Source of the DNA: JBIQJD01 sp044507695
GTDB lineage: Bacteria; Bacteroidota; Ignavibacteria; Ignavibacteriales; Ignavibacteriaceae
Assembly (NCBI GenBank): GCA_044507695.1
Contig: JBIQJD010000026.1
Coordinates: forward strand, 1-27,140
Reading direction: 5' to 3'
Length of the DNA: 27,140 bases
Positions 17,779 through 27,085 of this stretch are shown here, one piece after another. The position numbers were made by a program, and so were the translations under genes. The notes under the pieces are model-generated. The model was not told the DNA's origin and did no database searches. It saw nothing but the letters and a program-made list of their open reading frames with translations. The number at the start of each line of letters is the position of its first letter. The first letter of the stretch is position 1.

Positions 17779-18345
17779 TTATTCTAAGGATTCCTTCTGA
17801 TATTTCTCACCCAATTTCCGGTAAGCTCGTTCTTTTTCTTTGTTACCAAGCCTCTTAAACAAGTTTGATAATTCAAAACACAGCCGGCTTTTCTTTTCAA
17901 CCAATTCTATTCCCTGCTGTGCTGTGTGAATAATGTCTTCAATCCTGGGAATGTTCAATTCCTTATTATACATTTTTATTATCGAAAGATATGGATCAAC
18001 TGATTCAGGTTTTGCTGCTGCAGCTTTCTTAAAAAACACAAATGCTTTTTCAAGATGCCTTCCGTAAAATGATATTGAACTGAATATCTGACCAACAGCA
18101 AAATATACCTGGTAAGAAAGATTGGGAAATTCTTTGCAGATTTTTTCTGCAAACATCATTATTTCATCTGTAGATAAAGCTTTATTCCACAGAAGAGTTT
18201 TATAAAATTCTGAATCTCTTATCTTACCTGAAATTGCAATTCTGAATGCATCAAACAATTCATCCGGTGAATTGGAGGTCCGGAAGATTACTTCAATTTC
18301 CTGTTTGGAAATATCTTTAACCGGAACCAAATCTTTAATGTTCAT
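17779..18345 (-). CDS. Small TPR-like protein of unknown function
   Basis: A 188-residue soluble protein with no signal peptide. The C-terminal two-thirds is alpha-helical and TPR-like: AFVFFKKAAAAKPESVDPYL, then DIIHTAQQGIEL and LCFELSNLFKRLGNKEKERA. It starts 48 bases after the glycogen synthase stop on the same strand and may be co-transcribed, but no metabolic link can be read from the sequence. It converges on the patatin gene with a 36-base gap. Confidence 0.7.
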   Translation of the reverse strand: MNIKDLVPVKDISKQEIEVIFRTSNSPDELFDAFRIAISGKIRDSEFYKTLLWNKALSTDEIMMFAEKICKEFPNLSYQVYFAVGQIFSSISFYGRHLEKAFVFFKKAAAAKPESVDPYLSIIKMYNKELNIPRIEDIIHTAQQGIELVEKKSRLCFELSNLFKRLGNKEKERAYRKLGEKYQKESLE

Positions 18346-18393
18346 ATCAATTTTTTTTTTGCGGCTGGAAAAATTTAATGCAATTATAAAATT

Positions 18394-19875
18394 TTATGAG
18401 ACTTTTTCAATTGCCTTACGATACAATTCAATATATTGTTTTGCAGAATGTTCCCATGAAAAATCAATGTTCATTCCGTTCTGCTGCAATTTACGCCAAA
18501 CAGATTTATCAGCAAATAACTCAACGGCTTTTTTAACTGTATTTGCCAGTGCTTTGCCTGAATATTCATAAAAAGAAAATCCATTACCATTATATGAACC
18601 ATTCAATTTGCTTTCATACCAATCAATAACAGTATCAGCAAGCCCACCGGTTTTGCGCACAACAGGAACAGTACCATAACGCAGGCTGTACATTTGATTC
18701 AACCCGCATGGCTCATAAAGTGATGGCATGAGAAAAATATCTGCACCTGCTTCAATCAAATGTGAAAGCTCATTGTTAAATCCAATATAAGATGCAACTT
18801 TATGAGGAAGCGAATTTGCCAGTGAACGGCAGAATTTTTCATATTCATCTTCTCCGCTGCCGAGTATAACCCATTGTGCAGGAAGGTTCATCAGTTCACC
18901 AACAGCGGCAGTAAAAATATCATATCCTTTTTGTGAAACCATTCGTGATACAATTCCGATTAGCGGATTATTTTCATCGAATGCAAGATTCAGATGTTCG
19001 AGCAGAAATTTTTTATTCCCAGTTTTTCTCTCAATAATTTGAAAATTATAATTGAAAGGAATGTGTGTATCTTTTTCCGGATTCCATGTTGAGTAGTCAA
19101 TCCCGTTTAAAATTCCATAAAGATCATTTTTCCTCTGGCTTAGAATATTTTCCATTCCCGCACCGTATTCCGGAGTAAGAATTTCATGAGCATAAGTATT
19201 ACTAACCGTATTAATAATATCAGAAAAATAAATTCCTGCTTTCATAAAACTAACTGAATCATGATATTCTACAGGGCCACCGGGATAATAAAATTCATCT
19301 CTTATCTCTGCACTGTATAATGCTTCGGTTGAAAATCTACCCTGGTATCCGATATTATGAATTGTATAAAGCAGTGCCGTGTGTTCAAAAAGTTTGTCCC
19401 AGTTGTAATTATCTTTAATGAAAAGAGGCATTAAACCAGTTTGCCAATCATTGCAGTGAATAACATCCGGTGCCCATTTTAATCTTTGTAATGATTCAAC
19501 TACTCCTTTACAAAAAAGAATAAATCTTTCATGTTCATCGGGATCATTAGTGTAAACCTGTCCCCGGTGAAAGTAATGCGGGCAATCAATAAAATAAATT
19601 TCAACCTTTGTTCCGGGAAGTTTTGCCTGATGAAGATGAACAGAACGGATGGTACCATTAATACGAACAGGCATTTCGCCAATATCCCAGCAGTAATGAA
19701 GTCCATATTTAGCCTCATCAACTGAAAAATATTTTGGCATAAACACTTTAACTTCACAGCCGAGTTTTTCAAGTGCTTTCGGGAGTGATCCGGCAACATC
19801 GGCAAGTCCTCCGGTTTTTGCAAAAGGCTCAACTTCAGATGAGATGAAAGCTATTTTGAGTTGTTCATTTTTCAT
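18394..19875 (-). CDS. glgA: Glycogen synthase (ADP-glucose type, GT5)
   Basis: A 493-residue GT-B fold transferase that extends alpha-1,4-glucan from ADP-glucose. The N-terminal sugar-nucleotide loop KTGGLADVAGSLPKAL (from K20) and the C-terminal EPCGLNQMYSLRYGTVP followed by a second KTGGLADTV match GlgA. Length fits the family (about 480). The ATG at 19875 is chosen over the adjacent TTG at 19878. It lies 68 bases after the DUF3078 gene stop; two small palindromes occupy that leader. Confidence 0.95.
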   Translation of the reverse strand: MKNEQLKIAFISSEVEPFAKTGGLADVAGSLPKALEKLGCEVKVFMPKYFSVDEAKYGLHYCWDIGEMPVRINGTIRSVHLHQAKLPGTKVEIYFIDCPHYFHRGQVYTNDPDEHERFILFCKGVVESLQRLKWAPDVIHCNDWQTGLMPLFIKDNYNWDKLFEHTALLYTIHNIGYQGRFSTEALYSAEIRDEFYYPGGPVEYHDSVSFMKAGIYFSDIINTVSNTYAHEILTPEYGAGMENILSQRKNDLYGILNGIDYSTWNPEKDTHIPFNYNFQIIERKTGNKKFLLEHLNLAFDENNPLIGIVSRMVSQKGYDIFTAAVGELMNLPAQWVILGSGEDEYEKFCRSLANSLPHKVASYIGFNNELSHLIEAGADIFLMPSLYEPCGLNQMYSLRYGTVPVVRKTGGLADTVIDWYESKLNGSYNGNGFSFYEYSGKALANTVKKAVELFADKSVWRKLQQNGMNIDFSWEHSAKQYIELYRKAIEKVS

Positions 19876-19884
19876 CAAACAAAA

Positions 19885-19912
19885 TATAGCTATAACTGCA
19901 ACTACTTGCAGT
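19885..19912. promoter_or_regulatory. Two palindromes in the glgA leader
   Basis: TATAGCTATA (19885-19894), a perfect 10-bp palindrome, is directly followed by ACTGCAA-ctac-TTGCAGT (19895-19912), a 7-bp stem with a 4-base loop. They lie 10 bases before the glgA ATG and past the DUF3078 stop. They could be an operator, a weak terminator or a leader hairpin; nothing decides between these. Confidence 0.35.
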
Positions 19913-19943
19913 GATTATCTGAAATCTCTATTGATGATTTATC

Positions 19944-20807
19944 TCAATTAAGTACTTCAAAAAAACTGTAAGTAATTCCAAGCTGAAGTGATTGTTTCAA
20001 CTGTGTATAAACCGATTGTTTTTTCTCGTAAATTAAAAGCACTGCAAAGTTTACATTGATTAGTTTATTAACTTTGGCAGTTACTATATTATCCCAGCGA
20101 ACATCCCAAATATCAAGCCTTTCATAGCGGGTAAACAATCTTAAACTTGATTTAAACTGAACATTTTCCATTATTTGAAAATCACCGTTCAACGCAGACT
20201 CCAAACCTGTTTCAACTTTAAATGCTTCTAATTTTGTTGTTGATGTATCATCAGAATATTGGCGGAACCTGTTAGTAAAAGTTTCCTTAACAGCAAAACC
20301 AACTCTTGCAATAAAACCGCTCAGTTTATCGTATGTAAATCCCACACCTTGTGTAACATAACCGGGATCAAAGAAATCAGCAATTTTTTCTGGTGGAGTT
20401 TTTTTATAATTATAACCAGTAGTTATTGATGTACGAATACTGTTGCTGAAATATGGATCAACCGCCCACTTAATATTTTTTGATAAAACTGTTTCAAAGA
20501 ATAGCTCATTATCGTTTGTTCTAAAATCCTGACTGCCAAGTTTTGTTCTGCCGTATGCAGCTTTTAAATTATTCCTGAAGTTCCAATCAGAACCGAGATG
20601 TTTTATTCCGCCTGAAAGAATAATAGTCCATGTTAAAGAATTATCTCCTCCCTGCGTCCAGTTATTTAATGAAATCTGACTCAGGTTTAAACCAATCTGC
20701 GCAGCCGGAACCCATAAATCAACAACAATTACACTGTCTTTGTTTTGTGCCGGAACGTTTGTTATAAATAATAATAGTGTTGTGAATAAGAAGAGAATAC
20801 GCTTCAT
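19944..20807 (-). CDS. DUF3078 outer-membrane protein
   Basis: A 287-residue protein with a signal peptide (MKRILFLFTTLLLFITNVPA) and alternating beta-strands ending on an aromatic residue near the C-terminus, as expected of an outer-membrane barrel. The motif LNLSQISLNNWTQGGDNSL and the following WNFRNNLKAAYG and FRTNDNELFFET match the DUF3078 family, common in Bacteroidota and of unknown function. AAGGA lies 8 bases before the ATG. It precedes glgA on the same strand, but the 68-base gap with palindromes makes a shared operon uncertain. Confidence 0.8.
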   Translation of the reverse strand: MKRILFLFTTLLLFITNVPAQNKDSVIVVDLWVPAAQIGLNLSQISLNNWTQGGDNSLTWTIILSGGIKHLGSDWNFRNNLKAAYGRTKLGSQDFRTNDNELFFETVLSKNIKWAVDPYFSNSIRTSITTGYNYKKTPPEKIADFFDPGYVTQGVGFTYDKLSGFIARVGFAVKETFTNRFRQYSDDTSTTKLEAFKVETGLESALNGDFQIMENVQFKSSLRLFTRYERLDIWDVRWDNIVTAKVNKLINVNFAVLLIYEKKQSVYTQLKQSLQLGITYSFFEVLN

Positions 20808-21090
20808 TATTTATCCTTAATTGAGAATTTATTTTTTAACAGATAAATCAATTAAATTTATCTTTCAAATTTAGCAAGAATAAAAATGAATGACCTGTTA
20901 AATTGACTGCCGGGGGCTTTATAGAGTTGATTACTGCAAAGTTTTTTTTATGTGCTGTATAAATTTTAAACTTCTGTAAGATGATTAAACATTAACCGGT
21001 GGAATTGTTGAAACTTTCAAAATAAAAACCTCCGAGGTTCGCTAGTTTGGATACTGCGGAAACCCCGGAGGTTGGTTAATAAGCAAATTC
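20808..21090. other. Intergenic stretch, 283 bases
   Basis: AT-rich spacer between the metalloprotease stop and the DUF3078 start. On the minus strand, TAAATTTG (about 20869-20876) fits a -7 element for the DUF3078 gene, but no -33 TTTG is seen. The left end holds the palindromic hairpin at 21027-21073. No coding frame or RNA gene is recognised. Confidence 0.5.
21027..21073 (-). terminator. ACCTCCGAGGT-type hairpin 3' of the metalloprotease gene
   Basis: AACCTCCGAGGTT (21027-21039) pairs with AACCCCGGAGGTT (21061-21073) over 13 positions with one mismatch across a 21-base loop. It lies 17 bases beyond the metalloprotease stop and is clearly related to the hairpin at 3093-3139. It is likely a dispersed palindromic element that may also end transcription. 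Confidence 0.55.
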
Positions 21091-24000
21091 CTACTTCATC
21101 AGCACAAGCTTTTTTGTTGCTGAAAAATCATTTACTCTTATTGAGTATAAATAAACTCCGCTTGAAAGCGATGAGGCATTATAATTAATATTATAACTGC
21201 CCATATTTTTATACTCATTAACGAGAGTTGTTACTTCATTTCCTAAAACATCATATATCTTTAACGTTACAAATCCATCCTGCGGTAACTGGTAATTTAT
21301 TGTTGTGGCTGGATTAAAAGGATTTGGAAAGTTTTGAGATAATTCATAATCTGTAATTACTGCTGTTCCATTGTATATAATTTCTTTTGTGTTTGTTTTA
21401 GGTATCATACTTCCGGACGATACTCTGTTTATGAGCGAGTAACTTGCTCCTGTTTTATCTTCAACAGTGTATCTTAATCTTACCTTCTTTCCGCCTGTTC
21501 CTTTAGCAGTTACTCTTGAGGTTATATTTTCATTCTTTGCAAAATTTGCAGAAGTAAATTTAACTTCTTCAAGCGTGCTTATTTTCTCATGGCTCTGTTC
21601 ATCAACAATGTCTATTCTGAAATTTATAGATGAATTATTGCCAAATATATTTTTTGCGGAGACAGAATCTGTTACGCCATACTTTAACCCGTAGCTGAAT
21701 ACTGAATTATCATCAAGCATGAATGGTTCTGTTAAAAGATATTCATTCAGCTTGTTTATGTTGGTTATCTTTAGCGTATCTTCGGTTTCCGTAAAGCTTA
21801 TGGGTTTATCATTCACTGTTACATCATTAAGTGAAAAATATATTTCTGCATTATTTTTCTTAAGCGCTACGCCTCTGCCTGAGTATATTTCATCGAATGC
21901 GTTCTGTTTGCCAATGCTGCCAACAGAGGCGGACTGGTTAAAGAAGTAAGGTGATGAAACAGTATTTAATACCATTCCGTACATGCTGTTAAAATTAGAA
22001 CCGTTACTTATCTGTAAATCTTTTCCTGCAATGCCGAAGTTCTTAATATTTGTAAAGCTTGAATTTGTTACATACTTATTATTCATGCCGCTGTTTGCTG
22101 TCCACCCAATGATATAATTACCGTCTGATGTTCTGTTTATATTAGCTGAGCTTACATAACTGCCTTCATCAAATGACCAGTAAACATAGTAGCCGGGATC
22201 TTTCATCATAGCGGCTTTGTATTTTTCTCCCTCGTTTACATTCCATGCCATCCATGTTATTCTTACACCGTTGTTTATCTCAATTAATGATGGCTTGTAA
22301 TTTTTTGCATAACCGCTTCCGGATGAAACTTCAACCTCGGTTCCAAAACTGATATTGTTGCCTGAATTAGATATAAGTGTATTGTAAAATATTTTTGACT
22401 GCGAAGAGCTAAGGTTATCTTCCCAGGCAATATGGAAAACCGGGGGATTAGATGTGTTGTTCTTATCAACCGCAATTGAAGGATTGATGCTTGAGCCGTC
22501 TGTACCTGAAATATATGTTGAAGAATTATAATAACTGACAGAATTATTTGCGCCAAGAGTTGCATACCTGTAGTATAACCCACCGGAAGGATAGTAATTA
22601 TCTATTCTCCAGAGGATCATTATCTTTGCACCCTGATAAGAAGCATAGCTTATTACAGGCGTTAAGTCATTTGAACTATAATCCGCGGATATCAAATCAA
22701 CTGTAGAAGTTGATGTTATCTGACCATCTAAAGAACCAAGTATTACGAGTTTTATTTTAGAATCACCGCCGTAATTTTCCTGAAATACAACTCCAATATT
22801 GTAAGGATCAAAAATATCAATTGAAGGCGATTTACCTTCGCCGTCATCCAAAGGCTTGCCGTCATTTACTATTGTCCATGTGGAACCGTTATCTGTGCTT
22901 CTCTCGCACCATATCCTTCCCATGCTTTCATAAATTGAAAACAAAAAACCTGCATTGTTTACAAATTTTCGCTGGCTTGAGTTTGTGTAGGCATTAATGT
23001 TATCGGATAATCCCTGTCCTTTATATTTTGCCTGAACTATTACATCTCCGCTTGTAAACACAGGCCAGGACTCCTCTCCATAATCAGCAAGATTGGCTCC
23101 ACTAACGGCGCTCCATCCCTGAAGATAGCACATTCTATTTCCTACGCCCGGGATATCCATCTCCTGATCCCCTGCCCAAAGTTTGTATGTTGGAACATCT
23201 TGTAAATGGTTAGGATTTTGATTCAATAATACTCCTTTATTAATTGAGCTTGTTGTAATATTGGGAGTCGTCTTAAAATCAATCCAACTCCATTCGGGAT
23301 TAATTCCTCTGTTTCTTGGGCCTTTGGGATCAGAATTATCATCAATTAACCAGGGGTCCTTAAGATAGAAGTGACCGCTGTTTAGAGAAAAACCATCTAT
23401 ATTATTTTTTATTGTAGCGTTGTATGCCTCTTTAAAATGTGCAAGAACACTACCTGTATTAGGTCCAACAGGAATTTGCCCATGGTTTACATAAAAGTTT
23501 TCATTTAGATCAGTTTGCCAGACATTATATTTTCTTGTAGTTTGGTCTTTATACTCCTGATCTGCTAAAAGAAAGAAATCAGTAGCAGAAGGTCGTAGGG
23601 TTGTTTCATCGGGATGTTTTATCCACATGTTGTTTTCCCATTTACTCCAAAACCCGAATGAACTATCGACTTCATCGTCAACCTGGGCAATTCTTAATGC
23701 AGGTTTTATATCATATTCAACATATATTACCGGTCCCCATTTACCATCTTTATATAATTGAAATTTCATTTTATGAATATAGCCAGCATATGATAGGGGA
23801 TATATCCACGGATTATTTATCAGTACTGTACCACCAGATATTGATTCAGGATCAGGCGGGACTGTTCCATCAATCCTTTCGGTTTGCCAGCATTCAAAAC
23901 CAGCAGGCCAGCTAACAATATATTTCATCCCTGCGGGGTAAGTCCCACTGACTGGTTCAACCGTTGGAGGCGGAATTTCTCCTCCTATATAATATGCTGC

Positions 24001-25530
24001 TATTGCGGTCTTACTTTCCGGAAAACCATCCTTATATGCTTTAGCTCTTATTTCTTTATTTTCATCAACCTGAATAGGTGTTGAATATAACGATTTAGTT
24101 TGATCAGGCTCTGATCTATCAAGTGTATAATATATGTCCACATCACCAGGTGTACTACAGCTTATTGTAACACTTTGCGCGGTTGTATAGTAGCCACCGG
24201 GCGGATTGAAAACAGGAGTTGCAACCTGTGCCTGATTTGAAATAATAAACGGATAGCTTACACCATAGCCTTCACTACCGTTTATCATTTGTATCTTAAA
24301 AGTTCCTTCATTATTTGGTATTGTCCAGTTTACAGAATTAATTACACCTTTAGGACTTGTATGAGAGGCAATAGTAGATACATAATCATAGGTACCGGTT
24401 ATGCTCTTTTTCATTAAATCAATTGCAATTGTGCCGCCAATATTATCTGTCCAGGTAATAGTTTTACTCTGGCCCGGCATATAAGCCAATCCCGGTTCGG
24501 GTGATGAAATTGTTATAATTCTATTAATTGTCCACCCCAAATCCTGCAGCACTGCTAAGCCAACTTCTCCCGGCGAATGAATAGACTCTGCTCTTCCTAA
24601 TGTTGGTGAAAAAAGAGAATTACTGTTTCCTGCCGGAAAAGCATCCTCGTCAAAATGTGCAATACTACTACCTCCCTGAAATGGATTAGGAGCATATAGC
24701 TTTGGAAGAGAATTTCCATTCATAAGTTTAGCATTGATACCGTCAAAATGAATGTTGCCGCCTGTAATAACATCACCGAGAGTTGATGAAGGGTTTGCAT
24801 AAACAGTAGTATTAGTAAGTCTATTTTGCAAAGAGGAGTATGGACCAACAACAGTGAATTTGTCATATGCTTGTGCATATCCTTTATATATTGTAGTATC
24901 ATAGTTTTGGCCCCAGCTACCTATATTGTTTTCAACCTTCATAGAATGCGATATTCCAAGACCATGCCCTATCTCATGCAGAATGGTTGATACAAAATCG
25001 GTTTTTCCTGAAGGAGTATTTCCGTCTGTACCATAGTAATATATACTGTCAAGATCACTATTAACTTCAATTTTAATTTCATAATCACTTCCGTTTAATT
25101 GTGTTCCGCTGAGCGCTTCGGCTAATGCTACGGGATAGTTCACATCTGCCATAGGTGCATTAGTAAAATCTTTGTAATAGCTTAAAGGTCTTGTACCTGC
25201 AAGTATGCCGGAGTTAGCCCCCAATGCTTTTCTCTCGGCATTAATTTTAATTTGCTGGGATGAATTAATTAGATATTCCCAAATATCAACAGCGTAATTA
25301 AAGGCATCCTGTTTTTGCGTGGTCCATCCGGTTCCAGTAAATGTAACTGAAAAGGTAGCAGTTTGTGGTTTGCTTAGTGCAGTGCGTTCTAGGTAAATAG
25401 AAGGAGCGCTAACTTTAGTAAAGGAATTAATACCTTTGTCCTTCAATAAACACTCATAATTTGTAATTTGCTGCGGTTTAATAAAAGTATTACTTAACAC
25501 AACAAAACAAAGTAACAGAATCTTTTTCAT
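21091..25530 (-). CDS. Large T9SS-secreted metzincin-type zinc metalloprotease
   Basis: A 1479-residue secreted protein. The ATG at 25530 follows AAAGGG and gives a proper signal peptide (MKKILLLCFVVLSNTF); a longer open frame from 25683 is rejected because it runs through a hairpin repeat. Residues about 60-330 form a zinc protease domain with HEIGHGLGISH (H185, E186, H189, H195), the HExxHxxGxxH metzincin site. A chitobiase C-terminal-like beta domain follows at about 425-505 (PVFNPPGGYYTTAQSVTISC, YYTLDRSEP). Then come a long beta-rich region with sialidase-like stretches and Ig-like segments, and a type A sorting domain (LSQNFPNPFNP; KIYDVLGNE; ending KKLVLMK). Export by T9SS and surface attachment or release are expected. 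Substrate is unknown. It lies downstream of the propeller lipoprotein, 197 bases away. Confidence 0.85.
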   Translation of the reverse strand: MKKILLLCFVVLSNTFIKPQQITNYECLLKDKGINSFTKVSAPSIYLERTALSKPQTATFSVTFTGTGWTTQKQDAFNYAVDIWEYLINSSQQIKINAERKALGANSGILAGTRPLSYYKDFTNAPMADVNYPVALAEALSGTQLNGSDYEIKIEVNSDLDSIYYYGTDGNTPSGKTDFVSTILHEIGHGLGISHSMKVENNIGSWGQNYDTTIYKGYAQAYDKFTVVGPYSSLQNRLTNTTVYANPSSTLGDVITGGNIHFDGINAKLMNGNSLPKLYAPNPFQGGSSIAHFDEDAFPAGNSNSLFSPTLGRAESIHSPGEVGLAVLQDLGWTINRIITISSPEPGLAYMPGQSKTITWTDNIGGTIAIDLMKKSITGTYDYVSTIASHTSPKGVINSVNWTIPNNEGTFKIQMINGSEGYGVSYPFIISNQAQVATPVFNPPGGYYTTAQSVTISCSTPGDVDIYYTLDRSEPDQTKSLYSTPIQVDENKEIRAKAYKDGFPESKTAIAAYYIGGEIPPPTVEPVSGTYPAGMKYIVSWPAGFECWQTERIDGTVPPDPESISGGTVLINNPWIYPLSYAGYIHKMKFQLYKDGKWGPVIYVEYDIKPALRIAQVDDEVDSSFGFWSKWENNMWIKHPDETTLRPSATDFFLLADQEYKDQTTRKYNVWQTDLNENFYVNHGQIPVGPNTGSVLAHFKEAYNATIKNNIDGFSLNSGHFYLKDPWLIDDNSDPKGPRNRGINPEWSWIDFKTTPNITTSSINKGVLLNQNPNHLQDVPTYKLWAGDQEMDIPGVGNRMCYLQGWSAVSGANLADYGEESWPVFTSGDVIVQAKYKGQGLSDNINAYTNSSQRKFVNNAGFLFSIYESMGRIWCERSTDNGSTWTIVNDGKPLDDGEGKSPSIDIFDPYNIGVVFQENYGGDSKIKLVILGSLDGQITSTSTVDLISADYSSNDLTPVISYASYQGAKIMILWRIDNYYPSGGLYYRYATLGANNSVSYYNSSTYISGTDGSSINPSIAVDKNNTSNPPVFHIAWEDNLSSSQSKIFYNTLISNSGNNISFGTEVEVSSGSGYAKNYKPSLIEINNGVRITWMAWNVNEGEKYKAAMMKDPGYYVYWSFDEGSYVSSANINRTSDGNYIIGWTANSGMNNKYVTNSSFTNIKNFGIAGKDLQISNGSNFNSMYGMVLNTVSSPYFFNQSASVGSIGKQNAFDEIYSGRGVALKKNNAEIYFSLNDVTVNDKPISFTETEDTLKITNINKLNEYLLTEPFMLDDNSVFSYGLKYGVTDSVSAKNIFGNNSSINFRIDIVDEQSHEKISTLEEVKFTSANFAKNENITSRVTAKGTGGKKVRLRYTVEDKTGASYSLINRVSSGSMIPKTNTKEIIYNGTAVITDYELSQNFPNPFNPATTINYQLPQDGFVTLKIYDVLGNEVTTLVNEYKNMGSYNINYNASSLSSGVYLYSIRVNDFSATKKLVLMK

Positions 25531-25606
25531 AAAAAACCCTTTCAATGAATTAAAGAAATAAAAAAAATATTTACTATCTTTAACCCGCAAACAAAAAGCG
25601 GAATAG

Positions 25607-25625
25607 TGCAGCCTGCCAGGCTGCA
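25607..25625. repeat. Palindrome TGCAGCCTG-C-CAGGCTGCA
   Basis: A perfect 9-bp inverted repeat about a single central C, in the spacer between lipoprotein and metalloprotease genes. It is GC-rich against an AT-rich background and accompanies the larger hairpin at 25662-25687, suggesting one composite inserted element. Confidence 0.55.
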
Positions 25626-25661
25626 GCCCAGATACCATGTCTGCTAAAGTTTGCAAATTAA

Positions 25662-25687
25662 CCGCATGGTGGTGCATCACCATGCGG
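25662..25687 (-). terminator. Strong 10-bp hairpin 3' of the lipoprotein gene
   Basis: CCGCATGGTG (25662-25671) and CACCATGCGG (25678-25687) are perfectly complementary with a 6-base loop. The hairpin starts 40 bases after the lipoprotein stop and is followed on the minus strand by TTAATTT. It may terminate the lipoprotein transcript, which would make the metalloprotease gene independently transcribed, or may be a REP-like repeat. Confidence 0.5.
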
Positions 25688-25727
25688 ATTTCTTGTTCTT
25701 GGCTAAACCTCCTAAAATAATTTTACA

Positions 25728-27062
25728 TTAATTCCTTCTGCCGATCGTTACAATTCCATAGCCATTATTTCTTCCCACAATAGCCACTATATTTTCTTTA
25801 ACTGAAATGCTTCTAAAACCGCTATTAAAATTGAAAAGGTTATCATAAGTTTTCCAGCTAATACCGTTATAGTGTGCTGCAAATCCAAAATCACCTATAA
25901 CGAAAATATCGTTTAAATCATTCCCTCTAATCTTATTTGAAGCCACTGAAGTTATATTTATTTCCTTCCAGTTATTGTTTTTATTTTCAAAAATTCCTTC
26001 TCCACATACGTATAGTATGAAATCACTGTTTGTCCATACTGAATGGGGACGCCTATTAATACTCCATGAAACAGAATCAACCTTGTTATTTTTTATTCTT
26101 AATATTTTCTTATCTCCAGGCGTAAAGAACGATGAGACAGGGCAGTAAACAGTTGCTTCATTATTTTCATTTGTAATCCCCCATGCATCATTTATTATGG
26201 TTCTGGTTCCGCTCTCGATTTTTTGCCAGCCTATCTCAGGTGATTGTCCAGTATGGTGTGCAATTGTACCTCTATTGCCTACAAAATATAAATCAGCGGA
26301 ATTTTTCCCCCATATTTTATATACACTTCCGTCATCTTGCGTTAAAATATCCATATCAAATAAATGATATTGAGTCCAATTTCTTCCATCTCCATGTATG
26401 GGAACACCTGCTGAAAACCAAATATCTTCGGCTGAAAATGCAAATGCACCAAATAAGGGGAGAGTAACCAAATTCTTGTTTACATATACTTTTATTCTTT
26501 TCGGTTCCCACTTCTCGCCATCCCAATGAATAGCATTGTAAATATCAGTATCAGGGTTGCCAAGTGAATCAGGTAAATAAATTTCGCCGCAAGCCCAAAT
26601 ATTGTTTTCATCTATAATAGTTACATCATTTATAAAACTGGCTTCGCCGCCTCCGCCAAAAGTATAAGTTTCAAAAGTAAAGTTATGGCTGGTGGTATCC
26701 ATTGTGGCTGCTTGTATCTTGTTGCTGGTTACAGGTATCCGGCTGCTTGTTTGTGCATAGAAGGTATATGTTGTGTTTGGTAGAAGTGAATCAATGTAGA
26801 GTAGTGTGTCTTGAGTATTGAGTATTGAGATTTGAGATACGGAATTCCCATCTGCATCAGTTCTTTTGATATTTACCTCAGCGGGCAGGTGAAGGTTAGT
26901 AGTGCTCAAGGTAAGCCAGGTTTCTGTGCAACTTACATCTTCAAGCTTAAGCATCAGCTCTATACTGTCACCTGGCGGCTCGGTGGTATTGCAGCTAAAA
27001 ATAGCTAAAGCAAAAAGTAACATTATTATATATTTTAATTTTATCTTAGACTTCTTTTCCAT
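25728..27062 (-). CDS. FN3/beta-propeller surface lipoprotein
   Basis: A 444-residue lipoprotein of unrecognised specific function. The N-terminus MEKKSKIKLKYIIMLLFALA is followed by the lipobox AIFSC, so lipidation at Cys24 is expected. An FN3-like domain spans about 35-115 (LKLEDVSCTETWLTLSTTNL, DSLLPNTTYTFYAQ). The rest consists of propeller-like repeats with the pattern N-D-I/L-x-x-V/C-G...G...H-x-G...W, for example IIDENNIWACGEIY, KNSADLYFVGNRGTIAHHTG and GNDLNDIFVIGDFGFAAHYN. A frameshifted paralogue is at 1467-2820, also directly upstream of a T9SS protease. Automated pipelines tend to give such proteins misleading enzyme names; no catalytic motif is visible here. A probable insertion-sequence end lies 24 bases upstream of its ATG. 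Confidence 0.8.
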   Translation of the reverse strand: MEKKSKIKLKYIIMLLFALAIFSCNTTEPPGDSIELMLKLEDVSCTETWLTLSTTNLHLPAEVNIKRTDADGNSVSQISILNTQDTLLYIDSLLPNTTYTFYAQTSSRIPVTSNKIQAATMDTTSHNFTFETYTFGGGGEASFINDVTIIDENNIWACGEIYLPDSLGNPDTDIYNAIHWDGEKWEPKRIKVYVNKNLVTLPLFGAFAFSAEDIWFSAGVPIHGDGRNWTQYHLFDMDILTQDDGSVYKIWGKNSADLYFVGNRGTIAHHTGQSPEIGWQKIESGTRTIINDAWGITNENNEATVYCPVSSFFTPGDKKILRIKNNKVDSVSWSINRRPHSVWTNSDFILYVCGEGIFENKNNNWKEINITSVASNKIRGNDLNDIFVIGDFGFAAHYNGISWKTYDNLFNFNSGFRSISVKENIVAIVGRNNGYGIVTIGRRN

Positions 27063-27085
27063 TTTAATTATCTATTTCTAAATTG

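Noticed and set aside
25531..25683. 51-codon upstream extension of the metalloprotease frame
   Set aside because: It starts inside the 25662-25687 hairpin and reads through repeat sequence; the ATG at 25530 has AAAGGG and a proper signal peptide.
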